Notes: generated by a model not told the origin, from the sequence alone. 64,000 nucleotides of DNA from Brucella rhizosphaerae (GCF_002252475.1 NZ_NNRK01000025.1:248001-312000), one strand, 5' to 3'; positions 16,316-24,221 are shown, counted from the stretch's first letter. Made by a program: numbers and translations.

Positions 16316-17611
16316 ATGTCCAATGACAGACAGCGGGCGAACACGCGCCTCTCACAAGAAGAGCTATTGCGCCGTGTTGCTGCATATCAGCAGCACGGTA
16401 CACTTACGAAGGCTGCGCTCGCATGTGGCGTTAAGAAGTCCACCTTTCACGACAGCATCAAGCGTGCGGCTGAGCTTGGCTTGATGGGCCCAAAAGCAAC
16501 GCTGCCGGGCTACGCGATTAAAAGCCTGACAGAGACGCCAAACGGCACATATATGCGCCAGACGAAAGAAGCTGGCCCGGTCTATGAGGCCACGGCCGGT
16601 TTGGCGGTCAAAGGCAAGACGACGCTTGTTAACAGCGAAGGCCGCATAGTCACCCAGCACATCATGGAACGTGAGGACGCCGACCAACAGCGCGCCACTA
16701 TCACGGCTATGGTTGCCGCCCTTAAAGAAGAGTTGCCTCGCGTATCGATCATGCCGGCTCCGAAGGGCCGTCGCGAGGACCTGTTGAATCAGTTCACGAT
16801 CACCGACAACCATTTCGGCATGATGTCGTGGCGCGAAGAGACCGGCAGCGATTACGATCTGCGGATTGCTGAGCAGTTGTTGCTCGATTGGTTCTCAGCA
16901 GCGGTAGCGCAAGCGCCCGACGCTCACACGGCCATTCTGGCGCAGCTCGGCGACCTGATGCATCACGATGCGCTTGAAAGCGTCACGCCTGCACACAAGC
17001 ACGTTCTGGACGCTGATAGCCGACTGCAGAAAGTCATTCGCATTGTGATTCGTACGATCCGTCGCATAATCGATATGCTGTTGCAGAAGCACGAGCGGGT
17101 TCATGTCGTGATGGCGTCGGGCAATCACGACCCTGCCTCATCTGCATGGCTGCGTGAAATGCTGGCCGTTATGTACGAAGACGAGCCGCGCATCACCGTC
17201 GATAATTCACCATCACTCTATTACGCGTTCGAGTGGGGCAGCACGATGCTAGCCTATCACCATGGCCATAAGCGAGGTGTTGCGAATATCGAAGGCACGA
17301 TTGCTGGCATGTTCCGCGGAATGTTTGGCCGGTCGCTACAAGCCTATGTCCATATTGGACACAGACATAGCGACGAGGCTAGAAAGGGCACGCTGATGTA
17401 TGTCGAACAGCACGAAACGCTTGCGGCTCCTGATGCGTATGCGGCTGGAGGTGGTTGGCTGTCGGGCAGATCAGCCAAGCGGATAACTTATAGCAAAGAG
17501 TTCGGTGAGGTCGGTCGCGATATTCTCCGGCCTGAAATGGTGCAGGGTGCTTCGCGCGTGCCAGTGGCTGCGAATGATAATGTGGCAAGTGAGATGAGGG
17601 CAGCAGCATGA
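16316..17611 (+). CDS. Phage HTH-metallophosphoesterase fusion
   Basis: 431 residues. Residues about 14-55 form a helix-turn-helix (EELLRRVAAYQQHGTLTKAALACGVKKSTFHD). The C-terminal domain (about 160-400) has the full calcineurin-like motif set: DNHFG, LGDLMHHD, ASGNHD, YHHGH and IGHRHS. Likely a two-metal phosphoesterase or nuclease acting on DNA or nucleotides, with its own DNA-binding domain. Such fusions occur in Rhizobiales prophages near replication genes. GAGGAG upstream of ATG supports the start. Its stop overlaps the nrdH start (ATGA). Confidence 0.82.
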   Translation: MSNDRQRANTRLSQEELLRRVAAYQQHGTLTKAALACGVKKSTFHDSIKRAAELGLMGPKATLPGYAIKSLTETPNGTYMRQTKEAGPVYEATAGLAVKGKTTLVNSEGRIVTQHIMEREDADQQRATITAMVAALKEELPRVSIMPAPKGRREDLLNQFTITDNHFGMMSWREETGSDYDLRIAEQLLLDWFSAAVAQAPDAHTAILAQLGDLMHHDALESVTPAHKHVLDADSRLQKVIRIVIRTIRRIIDMLLQKHERVHVVMASGNHDPASSAWLREMLAVMYEDEPRITVDNSPSLYYAFEWGSTMLAYHHGHKRGVANIEGTIAGMFRGMFGRSLQAYVHIGHRHSDEARKGTLMYVEQHETLAAPDAYAAGGGWLSGRSAKRITYSKEFGEVGRDILRPEMVQGASRVPVAANDNVASEMRAAA

Positions 17612-17835
17612 AACTAACCGTCTACACAAAGCCCGGCTGCCAGCAGTGCATTGCGACAAAGAAAACGCTTGAGCGTGCCGGGCATGAGGTTGCGTTCGTG
17701 GATATCACGCAGGATGCAGATGCAGCGGCGACGGTTCGTGGTCTTGGCTATCAGTCGTTGCCTGTTGTCGTTGTGAGCCGAACGAAACATTGGGCAGGGT
17801 TTCGGCCGGACCTGATTAAGGAATTAGCACCATGA
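17608..17835 (+). CDS. nrdH: NrdH-type glutaredoxin
   Basis: 75 residues with redox motif CQQC at residues 11-14 and the NrdH-type C-terminal WAGFRPDLIKEL. NrdH reduces class Ib ribonucleotide reductase using thioredoxin reductase. No nrdIEF gene is present nearby, so it may serve the host enzyme. Overlaps both neighbours (ATGA). Confidence 0.87.
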   Translation: MKLTVYTKPGCQQCIATKKTLERAGHEVAFVDITQDADAAATVRGLGYQSLPVVVVSRTKHWAGFRPDLIKELAP

Positions 17836-18164
17836 ACCAATTCCACATCGGCCAGCAAGTGGTCTGCATTGATTCTGTGGTCGGCTTTGAGCAATATCTC
17901 GAGATCAAGGAAGGCGAGGTCTATACAATCGAGTGGATAGGGCCGTTTGAGCATTACATTCACTGCTCTTATATCGGCGTGCGTCTGGCCGGTATCAATC
18001 GCGGGACCTGTCCGCAGTTCGGTTACGAAAACCCGCCTTTTTCAGCGAGCCGATTTCGTCCGCTTGTTACTGATCGCTTGTCAGCCCTACGCGGGTTGCT
18101 CGCTGGCGGTCCCGTTACAGAGAAGATCGAAGAGCCGAAGCGTAAGGTGAGGGAGTGTGTATAA
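17832..18164 (+). CDS. Phage protein of unknown function, duplicated at 24724
   Basis: 110 residues. Opens FHIGQQVVCIDSVVGFEQYLEIKEGEVYTIEWI, a beta-barrel-like pattern (SH3/KOW-like by eye) common in small phage proteins. A near-copy lies beyond attR at 24724-25056, about 85-90% identical over most of its length. Overlaps nrdH (ATGA) and the next gene by one base (TAATG). Confidence 0.72.
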   Translation: MNQFHIGQQVVCIDSVVGFEQYLEIKEGEVYTIEWIGPFEHYIHCSYIGVRLAGINRGTCPQFGYENPPFSASRFRPLVTDRLSALRGLLAGGPVTEKIEEPKRKVRECV

Positions 18165-18445
18165 TGGCCCACAAAGGGCAAACCACCTATTTAGGCGACA
18201 TTACCATTCACGGTCTGTCCGCTATTAAATCCGACGGCGGATCGACCAGCTATTACGAGTTGCCAGAAGGTGCGAGCGAACTGAACGACCTTATCGAGCA
18301 CAAAGGTATGTCCTTTGCGCTCGGCAACATCTTTAAAGCTTGCTATCGCTTTGGCGAAAAGGACGCTGCCAGCCGCCTGTATGATCTGAACAAGATCATA
18401 TTCTTTGCGGAAAGGCTCAAAGCGTTGGAACAGCGCGCAGCTTAA
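18164..18445 (+). CDS. Phage protein of unknown function; decayed copy at 25060
   Basis: 93 residues from ATG 18164, which overlaps the previous stop. C-terminal part (HKGMSFALGNIFKACYRFGEK) is shared with the pseudogene beyond attR. The similarity to DUF3310-like phage proteins (small, with a GNIFKACYR-type block) is noted but uncertain; those bind or modify nucleotide pools or have unknown roles. Followed by a clear terminator. Confidence 0.72.
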   Translation: MAHKGQTTYLGDITIHGLSAIKSDGGSTSYYELPEGASELNDLIEHKGMSFALGNIFKACYRFGEKDAASRLYDLNKIIFFAERLKALEQRAA

Positions 18446-18494
18446 ATAAACCTCCCATCGGACGGGAATCTCATCGTCAATTATTGCAAATCAA

Positions 18495-18526
18495 AAGGAC
18501 TTCGGATTTCTCCGAAGCCCTTTTTT
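18495..18526 (+). terminator. Rho-independent terminator
   Basis: AAAAGG-A-CTTCGGA-(TTTC)-TCCGAAG-C-CC followed by TTTTTT. Ends the phage early operon. Confidence 0.85.
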
Positions 18527-18547
18527 AAGATCGTTATCTCTGGTTTG

Positions 18548-19642
18548 TTATTTGCGGTAAGCCAAGCCACCCCAAATTCTGCCTTCTTCGCGATGACGAC
18601 CACCGTGAACGGCTCCGATGTAAGCGGCAACTGCGGCAACAAGTGCAGATGCTGCGAGAAGGAATGCCGTGAGGATGCCCGTTATTCTCGCTTTTTCAGC
18701 CGCGTCGGCTGCTTTCGATTTTACTTCTTCTGCAGTTTTTTCAGCTTGCGCCTGTATGTCAGCAATCGTCTTTTGAGCTTCTTCAACCTTTTTTTGAGCG
18801 TCAGTACGCAAAGCCTGAACGCGTTCAACCGTCTGGTTTACACGAGTTTGAGCATCATTTTGACTTAGGCCGGTTCGAGTAGCGACCTGATTAGTGAGCC
18901 ATTCGCGATCCGCGTCGGAGATTTCACCCGTAGTAAGTAGGTTTCCAAGAATACCGCTTATCTGACGCTGAAAACCCGCCAAATTCTGCGCTTCCTGACC
19001 CACTTCAGAGTTACCCTGACCGTCTGTACGTAGGAGGCTATCAGTGAGGTAGTCTAACGGGTTTGTTTTCAATCCTTGTGGCAACATCTGTTCAACAGAT
19101 GGAGCGGCCGCTTGTCCGGCGCCTTGCGCCAAGCCTGATACAGCTTGCCCAGCACCTGAAACAATCCCTCCAGCCAACTGACCAACACCCTGAGCGGTGC
19201 CGCCAACGACCGTGGCTGTGGTTTGCACAGCTGTTTCAGCAGCACTTCCAACCGCTTTAGCGCCGCCTGAAACGACGCTGACGAGGAGCATGGCCGATAC
19301 GATAGTACCAAGTCCCCAAACCACCAGTCCATTCAGGCCGTCCCGAATAGTGGATTCATCGCGAGTTGACGTTCCAGTAGGTCGACGCATTCTGCCGGTG
19401 ATATATCCACCAAGCATATAAGATGCCACCATCGATATGATGATAAAGAGTGCAGTTAAGACAAGCCATACAGCACTAATGTCTCCACCTCCATCGACGG
19501 AGAATGAACTTAGGCCAAGACCACCAGCGAATGTCGTCAGAACAATCATCACACCCGAAGCGACTGTAACGCCAGCAAAAATAGCCGCCCAATCGACATA
19601 GCTGCGATCAGGCGTATTTTCTACAACAGTTGAATCTACCAT
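18548..19642 (-). CDS. PhnA-like membrane protein with amphipathic repeats
   Basis: 364 residues starting at ATG 19642, which overlaps the stop of the 24-aa peptide by one base (TGATG). Three N-terminal spans (about 20-45, 60-85, 107-128) are followed by a Gly/Ala/Val-rich segment (130-180), a long coiled coil (about 250-320, QKKVEEAQKTIADIQAQAEKT) and one C-terminal span ending GGRHREEGRIWGG. This is the architecture of Rhizobiales 'PhnA-like' proteins; the function is unknown and the name does not imply phosphonate use. Confidence 0.78.
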   Translation of the reverse strand: MVDSTVVENTPDRSYVDWAAIFAGVTVASGVMIVLTTFAGGLGLSSFSVDGGGDISAVWLVLTALFIIISMVASYMLGGYITGRMRRPTGTSTRDESTIRDGLNGLVVWGLGTIVSAMLLVSVVSGGAKAVGSAAETAVQTTATVVGGTAQGVGQLAGGIVSGAGQAVSGLAQGAGQAAAPSVEQMLPQGLKTNPLDYLTDSLLRTDGQGNSEVGQEAQNLAGFQRQISGILGNLLTTGEISDADREWLTNQVATRTGLSQNDAQTRVNQTVERVQALRTDAQKKVEEAQKTIADIQAQAEKTAEEVKSKAADAAEKARITGILTAFLLAASALVAAVAAYIGAVHGGRHREEGRIWGGLAYRK

Positions 19643-19716
19643 CAACGTAATCCCAGAAAAGAGAGGATGAACAACACAATAACAACTAGTCCTACTAAAT
19701 AGATGATGGAATTCAT
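19642..19716 (-). CDS. 24-aa membrane peptide coupled to PhnA-like gene
   Basis: 25 codons with a strong ribosome site (AAGGAGATAACCAAC before ATG). Apart from the first three and last residues the peptide is one hydrophobic helix (IIYLVGLVVIVLFILSF). The stop and the next start share one base (TGATG). I recall very similar tiny ORFs beside PhnA-like genes in Rhizobiales; this needs a search. Confidence 0.7.
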   Translation of the reverse strand: MNSIIYLVGLVVIVLFILSFLGLR

Positions 19717-20040
19717 GTTGGTTATCTCCTTCAAATAAGTAACAATTCCCGATTATCGGGTGTATTAATATCGGGCTTTACGCTCTTGTTGAGAAAACTC
19801 ATGAGCCGGTAAAAAGTTTCATTGAAGATGAAATTTAATTAATTTATTAATACTTAGACTAGTCCGGATATGGCGATTTCGTTTTTTTGGATTATCCGGT
19901 GAATTTATTTACTTGTGTGAAGGCTTTCGTTTTGGTCTTTTGGACCAAAGGGCTTTATTTTTCTGAAGCTGAAAGATCTTGCGGATTGAGGCAAATAAAA
20001 AAACCGGAACATCTGCTAACATCACGGGGCACGGAAACGT
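19717..20040. other. 324-bp intergenic region
   Basis: AT-rich, with no convincing gene. Presumably contains the promoter of the leftward 24-aa/PhnA-like unit. Short self-complementary stretch CCCGATTATCGGG at about 19748-19760. Confidence 0.4.
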
Positions 20041-20199
20041 TCACGACCCAGCTTCCACCGAGCTGCGCGTCAAATACTTTATCAAAATATGACCGTTCGC
20101 CACTTCGACTTCTTGCCAACCTGCTGCCTTGGCATCTGCAATCAAGTCGGGGACGCCGGGTATAAGCCCGCCTGTTTTTGTCCTAGTATGTCGCTCCAC
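20041..20199 (-). CDS. Possible 52-aa ORF, GTG start
   Basis: The frame reads GGLIPGVPDLIADAKAAGW...EVANGHILIKYL, which looks protein-like rather than random. The start is unclear: GTG at 20199 lies directly after AAGG. It follows the 60-aa gene at 20220 by 20 bp. It could be a small cotranscribed gene or the remnant of a longer one. Confidence 0.35.
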   Translation of the reverse strand: MERHTRTKTGGLIPGVPDLIADAKAAGWQEVEVANGHILIKYLTRSSVEAGS

Positions 20200-20219
20200 C
20201 CTTTTTGGGCTTTGTTCAG

Positions 20220-20402
20220 TTAATTCTTTGACCGATCGGGATATGGTTCATCAGGCAGCTTCTTCTTAGGATTGCCCGGAGCGTTTGATTGTTCATGAGT
20301 AGGTTTTTCGTGCTGGTCCTGGGGTTCAACCGGAGAAGGATCGACTGTTGTATGTTCTCTATGAAGGTCAGGGTCTGACCAGGGGCTTTTCTTTTTTTCC
20401 AT
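20220..20402 (-). CDS. 60-aa hydrophilic, Pro/Lys-rich protein
   Basis: Highly charged and Pro-rich (KKKSPWSDPDLHREHT ... KKKLPDEPYPDRSKN), probably disordered. Short linker upstream to the DUF892 terminator. Low-complexity stress-type small protein; function unknown. Confidence 0.5.
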   Translation of the reverse strand: MEKKKSPWSDPDLHREHTTVDPSPVEPQDQHEKPTHEQSNAPGNPKKKLPDEPYPDRSKN

Positions 20403-20422
20403 TTAATCCTCCCGAAATTAGA

Positions 20423-20444
20423 GAACCCCGCCTAAGCGGGGTTC
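20423..20444 (-). terminator. Terminator between DUF892 gene and 60-aa gene
   Basis: Perfect 9-bp stem GAACCCCGC-(CTAA)-GCGGGGTTC. The minus-strand tail is T-containing (TCTAATTT). Confidence 0.65.
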
Positions 20445-20450
20445 AAGGAA

Positions 20451-20948
20451 CTAGGCAGCCTTCAAGTTAATTTTAGTTTCGGCTAATTTGGTCAAGTCGT
20501 GATCAGTTTGACCCTCTTCTTGCAGTGTTGCGTCAAGAAGCTTTGCTACATCCTTGTGACCAAGTTCAGTGGCCCATCGTTTAAGCGTGCCATATCTTGT
20601 AATTTCGTAATGTTCGACTGCCTGTGCGGACGATATCAAACCGGCGTCAAGCGCCTTTGTACCCTTGAATTCGTCGATAATTTCCTCACCCTCAGCGATA
20701 ATACCTTCAATAGCATCGCAGGTTTTACCCTGAGCGCGCTTTCCGAGGAGTTCGAACACCTGCTGAAGCCGTTCGATGTGCTCCTGAGTTTGTTCCTTAT
20801 GCTTTTCGAATGCTGCTTTGAGTTCAGGCGCGACAGCCGCTCTTGCCATCTTTGGCAGTGCCTTGACGATCTTTCGCTCGGCATAATAAATGTCCTTGAG
20901 CGTGTCGTAGAACAAATCGTCGAGCGTCTTTTCCTTGGAATTCGGCAT
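20451..20948 (-). CDS. DUF892 ferritin-like protein (YciE family)
   Basis: 165 residues from ATG 20948 (GGAG upstream), in preference to an upstream ATG. Four-helix pattern with conserved acidic and His residues (YAERKIVKALPKMARAA, KEQTQEHIERL, AVEHYEITRYGTLKRWA, LQEEGQTDHDLT) typical of the YciE/DUF892 di-metal family. YciE-type proteins are general-stress induced. It lies inside the prophage boundary with other stress genes. Confidence 0.88.
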   Translation of the reverse strand: MPNSKEKTLDDLFYDTLKDIYYAERKIVKALPKMARAAVAPELKAAFEKHKEQTQEHIERLQQVFELLGKRAQGKTCDAIEGIIAEGEEIIDEFKGTKALDAGLISSAQAVEHYEITRYGTLKRWATELGHKDVAKLLDATLQEEGQTDHDLTKLAETKINLKAA

Positions 20949-21082
20949 TTTTCTCTCCATTAGAGTTTATGCCCCTGCATGGAGAGTCAACGTTCATGGA
21001 TGCTCTTGGTTCCTCGGCCGAAGCCTAAGATTTTGTTTTGCCGAAGTTCAGATAAACTGCTCATTCTAGAAAAAATAAACTC

Positions 21083-21757
21083 CTAAATCAGTGAAGTCTG
21101 TTCCTCGTTATCGTTGCTTGGCGTCAGATCGATCAAATCTGCATCGGGCAAAGGCTTCTGCATATCCTTGGCTTCATCCCAAGGAGCGCGAAGCCACGTG
21201 TCGATTTCTTCTGTTGTGCGCAGAATGACCGGCATTGCCTTTGGGTGAACAGGCTTGACCACGGCATTCGGTTCAGTTGTCAGGAAGCCGAAGATATCGA
21301 CCTCGACCGGTCCCTCTTTTTTCTTCCGCACACCTTTCCATGTGGTCCAGATGCCTGCGAACGCAAAGAGCGGCCTTTCCTCGTTGAGGGCGAACCAATG
21401 CAAAGGCTTTCGCTTCGTCTTCGAGTCAAGCTCTTGCCCGTATTCTGAAAAAGAAGTTGCTGGAACAACGCAGCGGCTCTCGACGCCTTGCCAGCGTCGC
21501 CAATGCGGGGAGGTGAGATTGCGAATGTTCGTCACACCGCTATCAGCTTCGCCCTTCACGTAAATAGGCGGGGTAGGCATGCCCCAACGAAGGTGTGCAA
21601 GCTCATGCTCGCCGTCAGGAAGATTGCGCAGAACCGGCGCCGGATAATCGGGATACACGTCGAGCTGCGGATCAAAACGGTTGGTCACATCACCGAATTT
21701 TGGGAACAGACGGCGCATGGCCTCATGATTGGTCGTGATGTTATAAAGATTACACAT
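21083..21757 (-). CDS. SRAP-domain protein (YedK/HMCES family)
   Basis: 224 residues from ATG 21757, preceded by AGGAGG. The catalytic Cys2 (MCNLYN) becomes the N-terminus after Met removal. Conserved family blocks are RWGMPTPP, TNIRNLTSPHWRRW, RCVVPATSFSEY and HPKAMPVILR; the HPKAMPVIL His is catalytic. SRAP proteins crosslink covalently to abasic sites in single-stranded DNA and shield them. It is the last gene of a five-gene run behind a LexA box, so SOS induction is likely. Confidence 0.9.
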   Translation of the reverse strand: MCNLYNITTNHEAMRRLFPKFGDVTNRFDPQLDVYPDYPAPVLRNLPDGEHELAHLRWGMPTPPIYVKGEADSGVTNIRNLTSPHWRRWQGVESRCVVPATSFSEYGQELDSKTKRKPLHWFALNEERPLFAFAGIWTTWKGVRKKKEGPVEVDIFGFLTTEPNAVVKPVHPKAMPVILRTTEEIDTWLRAPWDEAKDMQKPLPDADLIDLTPSNDNEEQTSLI

Positions 21758-21792
21758 GCGCTCCTCCTGACAGGAAGAGAATAGGGCGCAGT

Positions 21793-21975
21793 TTATCTTC
21801 GTCCAGCAAGCAAATCTTCGCCTTGCTGTTTGTGCGCGCGACAGAACCAAAATTGTTCCCGGCTGGTCTTATATCCGAATGTACCCCAAGCCTTGCAGTC
21901 GACATCATCGCACCAATGCTCGAATAGTTTGCCTGGTTGTGAGACGTGGGCTTTATCGTTGTTGTATCCGGGCAT
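21793..21975 (-). CDS. 60-aa probable zinc-binding protein
   Basis: Short protein with C-x4-C (WCDDVDC) and C-x2-H (FCRAH) pairs, so four candidate zinc ligands. Starts 1 nt after the preceding gene's stop. Part of the LexA-box operon ending in the SRAP gene. No family recognised. Confidence 0.62.
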   Translation of the reverse strand: MPGYNNDKAHVSQPGKLFEHWCDDVDCKAWGTFGYKTSREQFWFCRAHKQQGEDLLAGRR

Positions 21976-21976
21976 T

Positions 21977-22219
21977 CTACCTCGGCGCTCGATAAACTAC
22001 GAATTCGCTCTGCCCCTTCATGGTGCAGGCCTCACAGCGAAGTTTCCATTGATGCTGTCGCAACGGCTCGTTCCTGTCGATTTTGCGTGCAACTTCTTTT
22101 GTATTCAGATCGTTTATGTATCCGCATCGTGTGCACAGTCCGCATAGAATCGCCCACGGCTCCAGATCAGCAATGCGGGTGAACGCGTCAATTTTCTCGT
22201 GTGAAGGTGGCCTTGGCAT
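21977..22219 (-). CDS. 80-aa zinc-ribbon protein
   Basis: From ATG 22219, 5 bp after the upstream stop. Two Cys pairs (CTRC and CEAC) with the spacing of a four-Cys zinc ribbon. Ends in a basic segment (EFVVYRAPR). Possible nucleic-acid-binding helper in the SOS operon. An alternative upstream ATG at 22249 overlaps the previous gene. Confidence 0.6.
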   Translation of the reverse strand: MPRPPSHEKIDAFTRIADLEPWAILCGLCTRCGYINDLNTKEVARKIDRNEPLRQHQWKLRCEACTMKGQSEFVVYRAPR

Positions 22220-22224
22220 GCGGT

Positions 22225-22461
22225 TTATCGAACGAAAATTCGTTCCCATTTGCCATGGCCAAAAGGCTTGCCGCCATGACGACGCATGAAAGCGCTCATG
22301 CGCCTTTCAGAGGGGAAGCTAAACACGCAAAAATCGATCCCAGATTTGCGCGCCATGCGATGAGGCAAGTTAGCACCAAGACGGCCTGCGTCCCGGTGCA
22401 CTTCATGTCGCGCGCATTTCAATGCGTAGGATTCAGGAAGGGCGACTTGAAACGTATTCAT
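22225..22461 (-). CDS. 78-aa basic phage protein
   Basis: The ATG overlaps the preceding stop by one base (TAATG). His/Arg-rich (HEVHRDAGRLGANLPHRMARK, FPSERRMSAFMRRHGGKPFGHGKW). Unrecognised; small basic proteins like this are common in rhizobial prophages. Confidence 0.62.
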   Translation of the reverse strand: MNTFQVALPESYALKCARHEVHRDAGRLGANLPHRMARKSGIDFCVFSFPSERRMSAFMRRHGGKPFGHGKWERIFVR

Positions 22462-22646
22462 TACGCTGCCCTCTTAAAAAGTGGAGCACGTTGGCCATGG
22501 GTGAGCGCAAGATGTGAGAGTTCTATTTCACGTGCAAGAAAGTCTCGGTCTTTAAGTAGTGCTTCTATAGCCGCGTGCACATCGCCTCCATGGTAGGCGA
22601 GAACCATCTCAATTTCGGCTTCATAATTCTGCGCAAGGGTATTCAT
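22461..22646 (-). CDS. 61-aa acidic helical protein, first gene of SOS operon
   Basis: Good ribosome site (AGGAG 7 nt before ATG). Helical, UBA-like pattern (YEAEIEMVLAYHGGDVHAAIEALLKDRDFLAREIELS). Begins 24 bp downstream of a perfect GTTC-N7-GTTC LexA box. Function unknown. Confidence 0.65.
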   Translation of the reverse strand: MNTLAQNYEAEIEMVLAYHGGDVHAAIEALLKDRDFLAREIELSHLALTHGQRAPLFKRAA

Positions 22647-22669
22647 GGATTTCTCCTGAATTAACGAAT

Positions 22670-22684
22670 GTTCCTATTTTGTTC
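22670..22684 (-). promoter_or_regulatory. LexA box (GTTC-N7-GTTC)
   Basis: GTTC-CTATTTT-GTTC fits the alphaproteobacterial LexA direct-repeat consensus exactly. It lies 24 bp before the first ATG of the leftward five-gene operon, so repression by LexA and SOS induction are expected. Confidence 0.72.
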
Positions 22685-22773
22685 TATTTTGAAGTAGGAG
22701 TCAATAATTCTGTTAAGATTGCAGATACGTGTGCCGTGAGGTATCATGTGCCAACAATATCAGGAGATCATTC

Positions 22774-23919
22774 TTGGCGAAAATAAAAAAGCGCTCGTGG
22801 GAGAACGCGAGCGGAAAACATGAAGCTTGGCAGTTGGATTTCACTGACAGGCATGGGAAACGCCATCGGGAACAATATGCAAAAAAGAGGGAAGCAGAAG
22901 CACGACTATCTGAGATCATAACTGAGACAGGGACATCGACGTATAAAGAGGCGGCTCAAACGACAACTGTCGTTGACGTATGTGATGATTTTTATAAGGC
23001 AATGGAAACGCGCAATAAGCGCGGCGAAAGCGTTGTTCAATCATATCTGCGCACGACTAAGCAGCACATCGACAATTGGATAGACCCAAAAGAAGAAAGC
23101 GCTGTCGGGTTCACGAAGGGCATTGGACAAAAGACGCTGTCTGAATTGACCACATCAGACGTAATCAAACTTAGGAACGACATGCGCGATGCATCAGCCG
23201 GCGTGGTTACAACCCGCCGTGTGCTCGGCACCTTAAGCCGCATACTGAAGCACGGCGTGGAGACGGATAAAGTGGGGATAAACGTCGCTAAGGGCGTCCG
23301 AGTTATCGGAACACGCGCTGAAGCTACTGAAAAGGTCACGCCACCATCAAAGTTAACGCTGGCTAGCATCCTAAAAAAATCCGATGAGCAACTGGCACTT
23401 CGCATAAGGTTCGCAGCTTCGTCGGGTCTCCGAGCCTCAGAACAATGGGCATTGCGCTGGGCGCATTTGGACTTGAATAACGGTTACGTCTCCGTTGAAA
23501 CTCGCGTTGATGCTTATGGTGAGTTCGATACAACCAAGTCGTCTGCAGGAAGGCGAACCGTTCCAATCGGCAAGGCGATGCTTGATCAATTAAAGGTATG
23601 GAAAAGTGTAACAAAGCATGGTGATTCGGAAGACTTTGTCTTCACCGATAGCAAAGGCGGGTTCGTACGCCATACAAACTTTATGAAGCGAGATTGGAAG
23701 CCGATAAGCAAGAAGGCCGGCGTAGCGGATATGGGTTGGCACGCCCTGCGTCATTATGCAGTTTCAACATGGATCGAGGCAGGGCTATCTCCGAAGGCGG
23801 TTCAGACTCTGGCCGGTCATTCAAGCTACGCGATCACGATGAATCGATATGGCCACCTTTTCCCATCGGATGATCATAAGGCCGCATTCGACAAGATTGC
23901 TGAAACGCTGGCAGGATGA
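22774..23919 (+). CDS. int: Prophage tyrosine integrase
   Basis: 381 residues from TTG 22774 (AGGAG 8 nt upstream), giving an AKIKKRSWEN opening; an in-frame ATG at 22729 lacks a ribosome site. The catalytic set of tyrosine recombinases is visible: Arg220 (GLRASE), His323-x2-Arg326 (WHALRH), His349 (AGHSS) and Tyr359 (NRYGHLFP). It ends 60 bp before a tRNA-Lys 3' fragment, the usual int-attP arrangement, and so integrates at tRNA-Lys. Confidence 0.93.
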   Translation: MAKIKKRSWENASGKHEAWQLDFTDRHGKRHREQYAKKREAEARLSEIITETGTSTYKEAAQTTTVVDVCDDFYKAMETRNKRGESVVQSYLRTTKQHIDNWIDPKEESAVGFTKGIGQKTLSELTTSDVIKLRNDMRDASAGVVTTRRVLGTLSRILKHGVETDKVGINVAKGVRVIGTRAEATEKVTPPSKLTLASILKKSDEQLALRIRFAASSGLRASEQWALRWAHLDLNNGYVSVETRVDAYGEFDTTKSSAGRRTVPIGKAMLDQLKVWKSVTKHGDSEDFVFTDSKGGFVRHTNFMKRDWKPISKKAGVADMGWHALRHYAVSTWIEAGLSPKAVQTLAGHSSYAITMNRYGHLFPSDDHKAAFDKIAETLAG

Positions 23920-23981
23920 TTGATTGGCACATGAATGACACATGAAGTCAGTAACATATTGAAATATAAAAACATATACAT

Positions 23982-24029
23982 TGACTTTTAATCAGTAGGT
24001 CCAGGGTTCGAATCCCTGCGCGCTCACCA
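23982..24029 (+). other. attR: 3' fragment of tRNA-Lys(TTT)
   Basis: Anticodon-loop (CTTTTAA) to T-arm (CAGGG-TTCGAAT-CCCTG) to acceptor strand and CCA end of tRNA-Lys are present; the 5' half is missing. The 48-bp identity with the expected tRNA begins at TGAC in the anticodon stem. The intact tRNA and attL should lie left of the window. Confidence 0.85.
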
Positions 24030-24098
24030 ATTTCAAAGACTTAGCCCTATCTAAAGACATTGGTTTTACAGGACGCCATATACTTAACAGTTGGGCTT

Positions 24099-24221
24099 CT
24101 ATGTCGTGCCCTTTCTCATCGCATCAATCACGTTGCGACCTGTAAGGTAATTCTTGATGAGGATGCTTTCCCATTCAGATTTTGAATGCCCCGCGTTTAT
24201 TGAGCGAAGGATAAAATCCAT
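24099..24221 (-). CDS. Possible 40-aa ORF or gene remnant
   Basis: Reads MDFILRSINAGHSKSEWE then a basic helix. Protein-like, but no clear ribosome site. Probably a remnant of the second mobile element right of attR. Confidence 0.3.
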   Translation of the reverse strand: MDFILRSINAGHSKSEWESILIKNYLTGRNVIDAMRKGTT

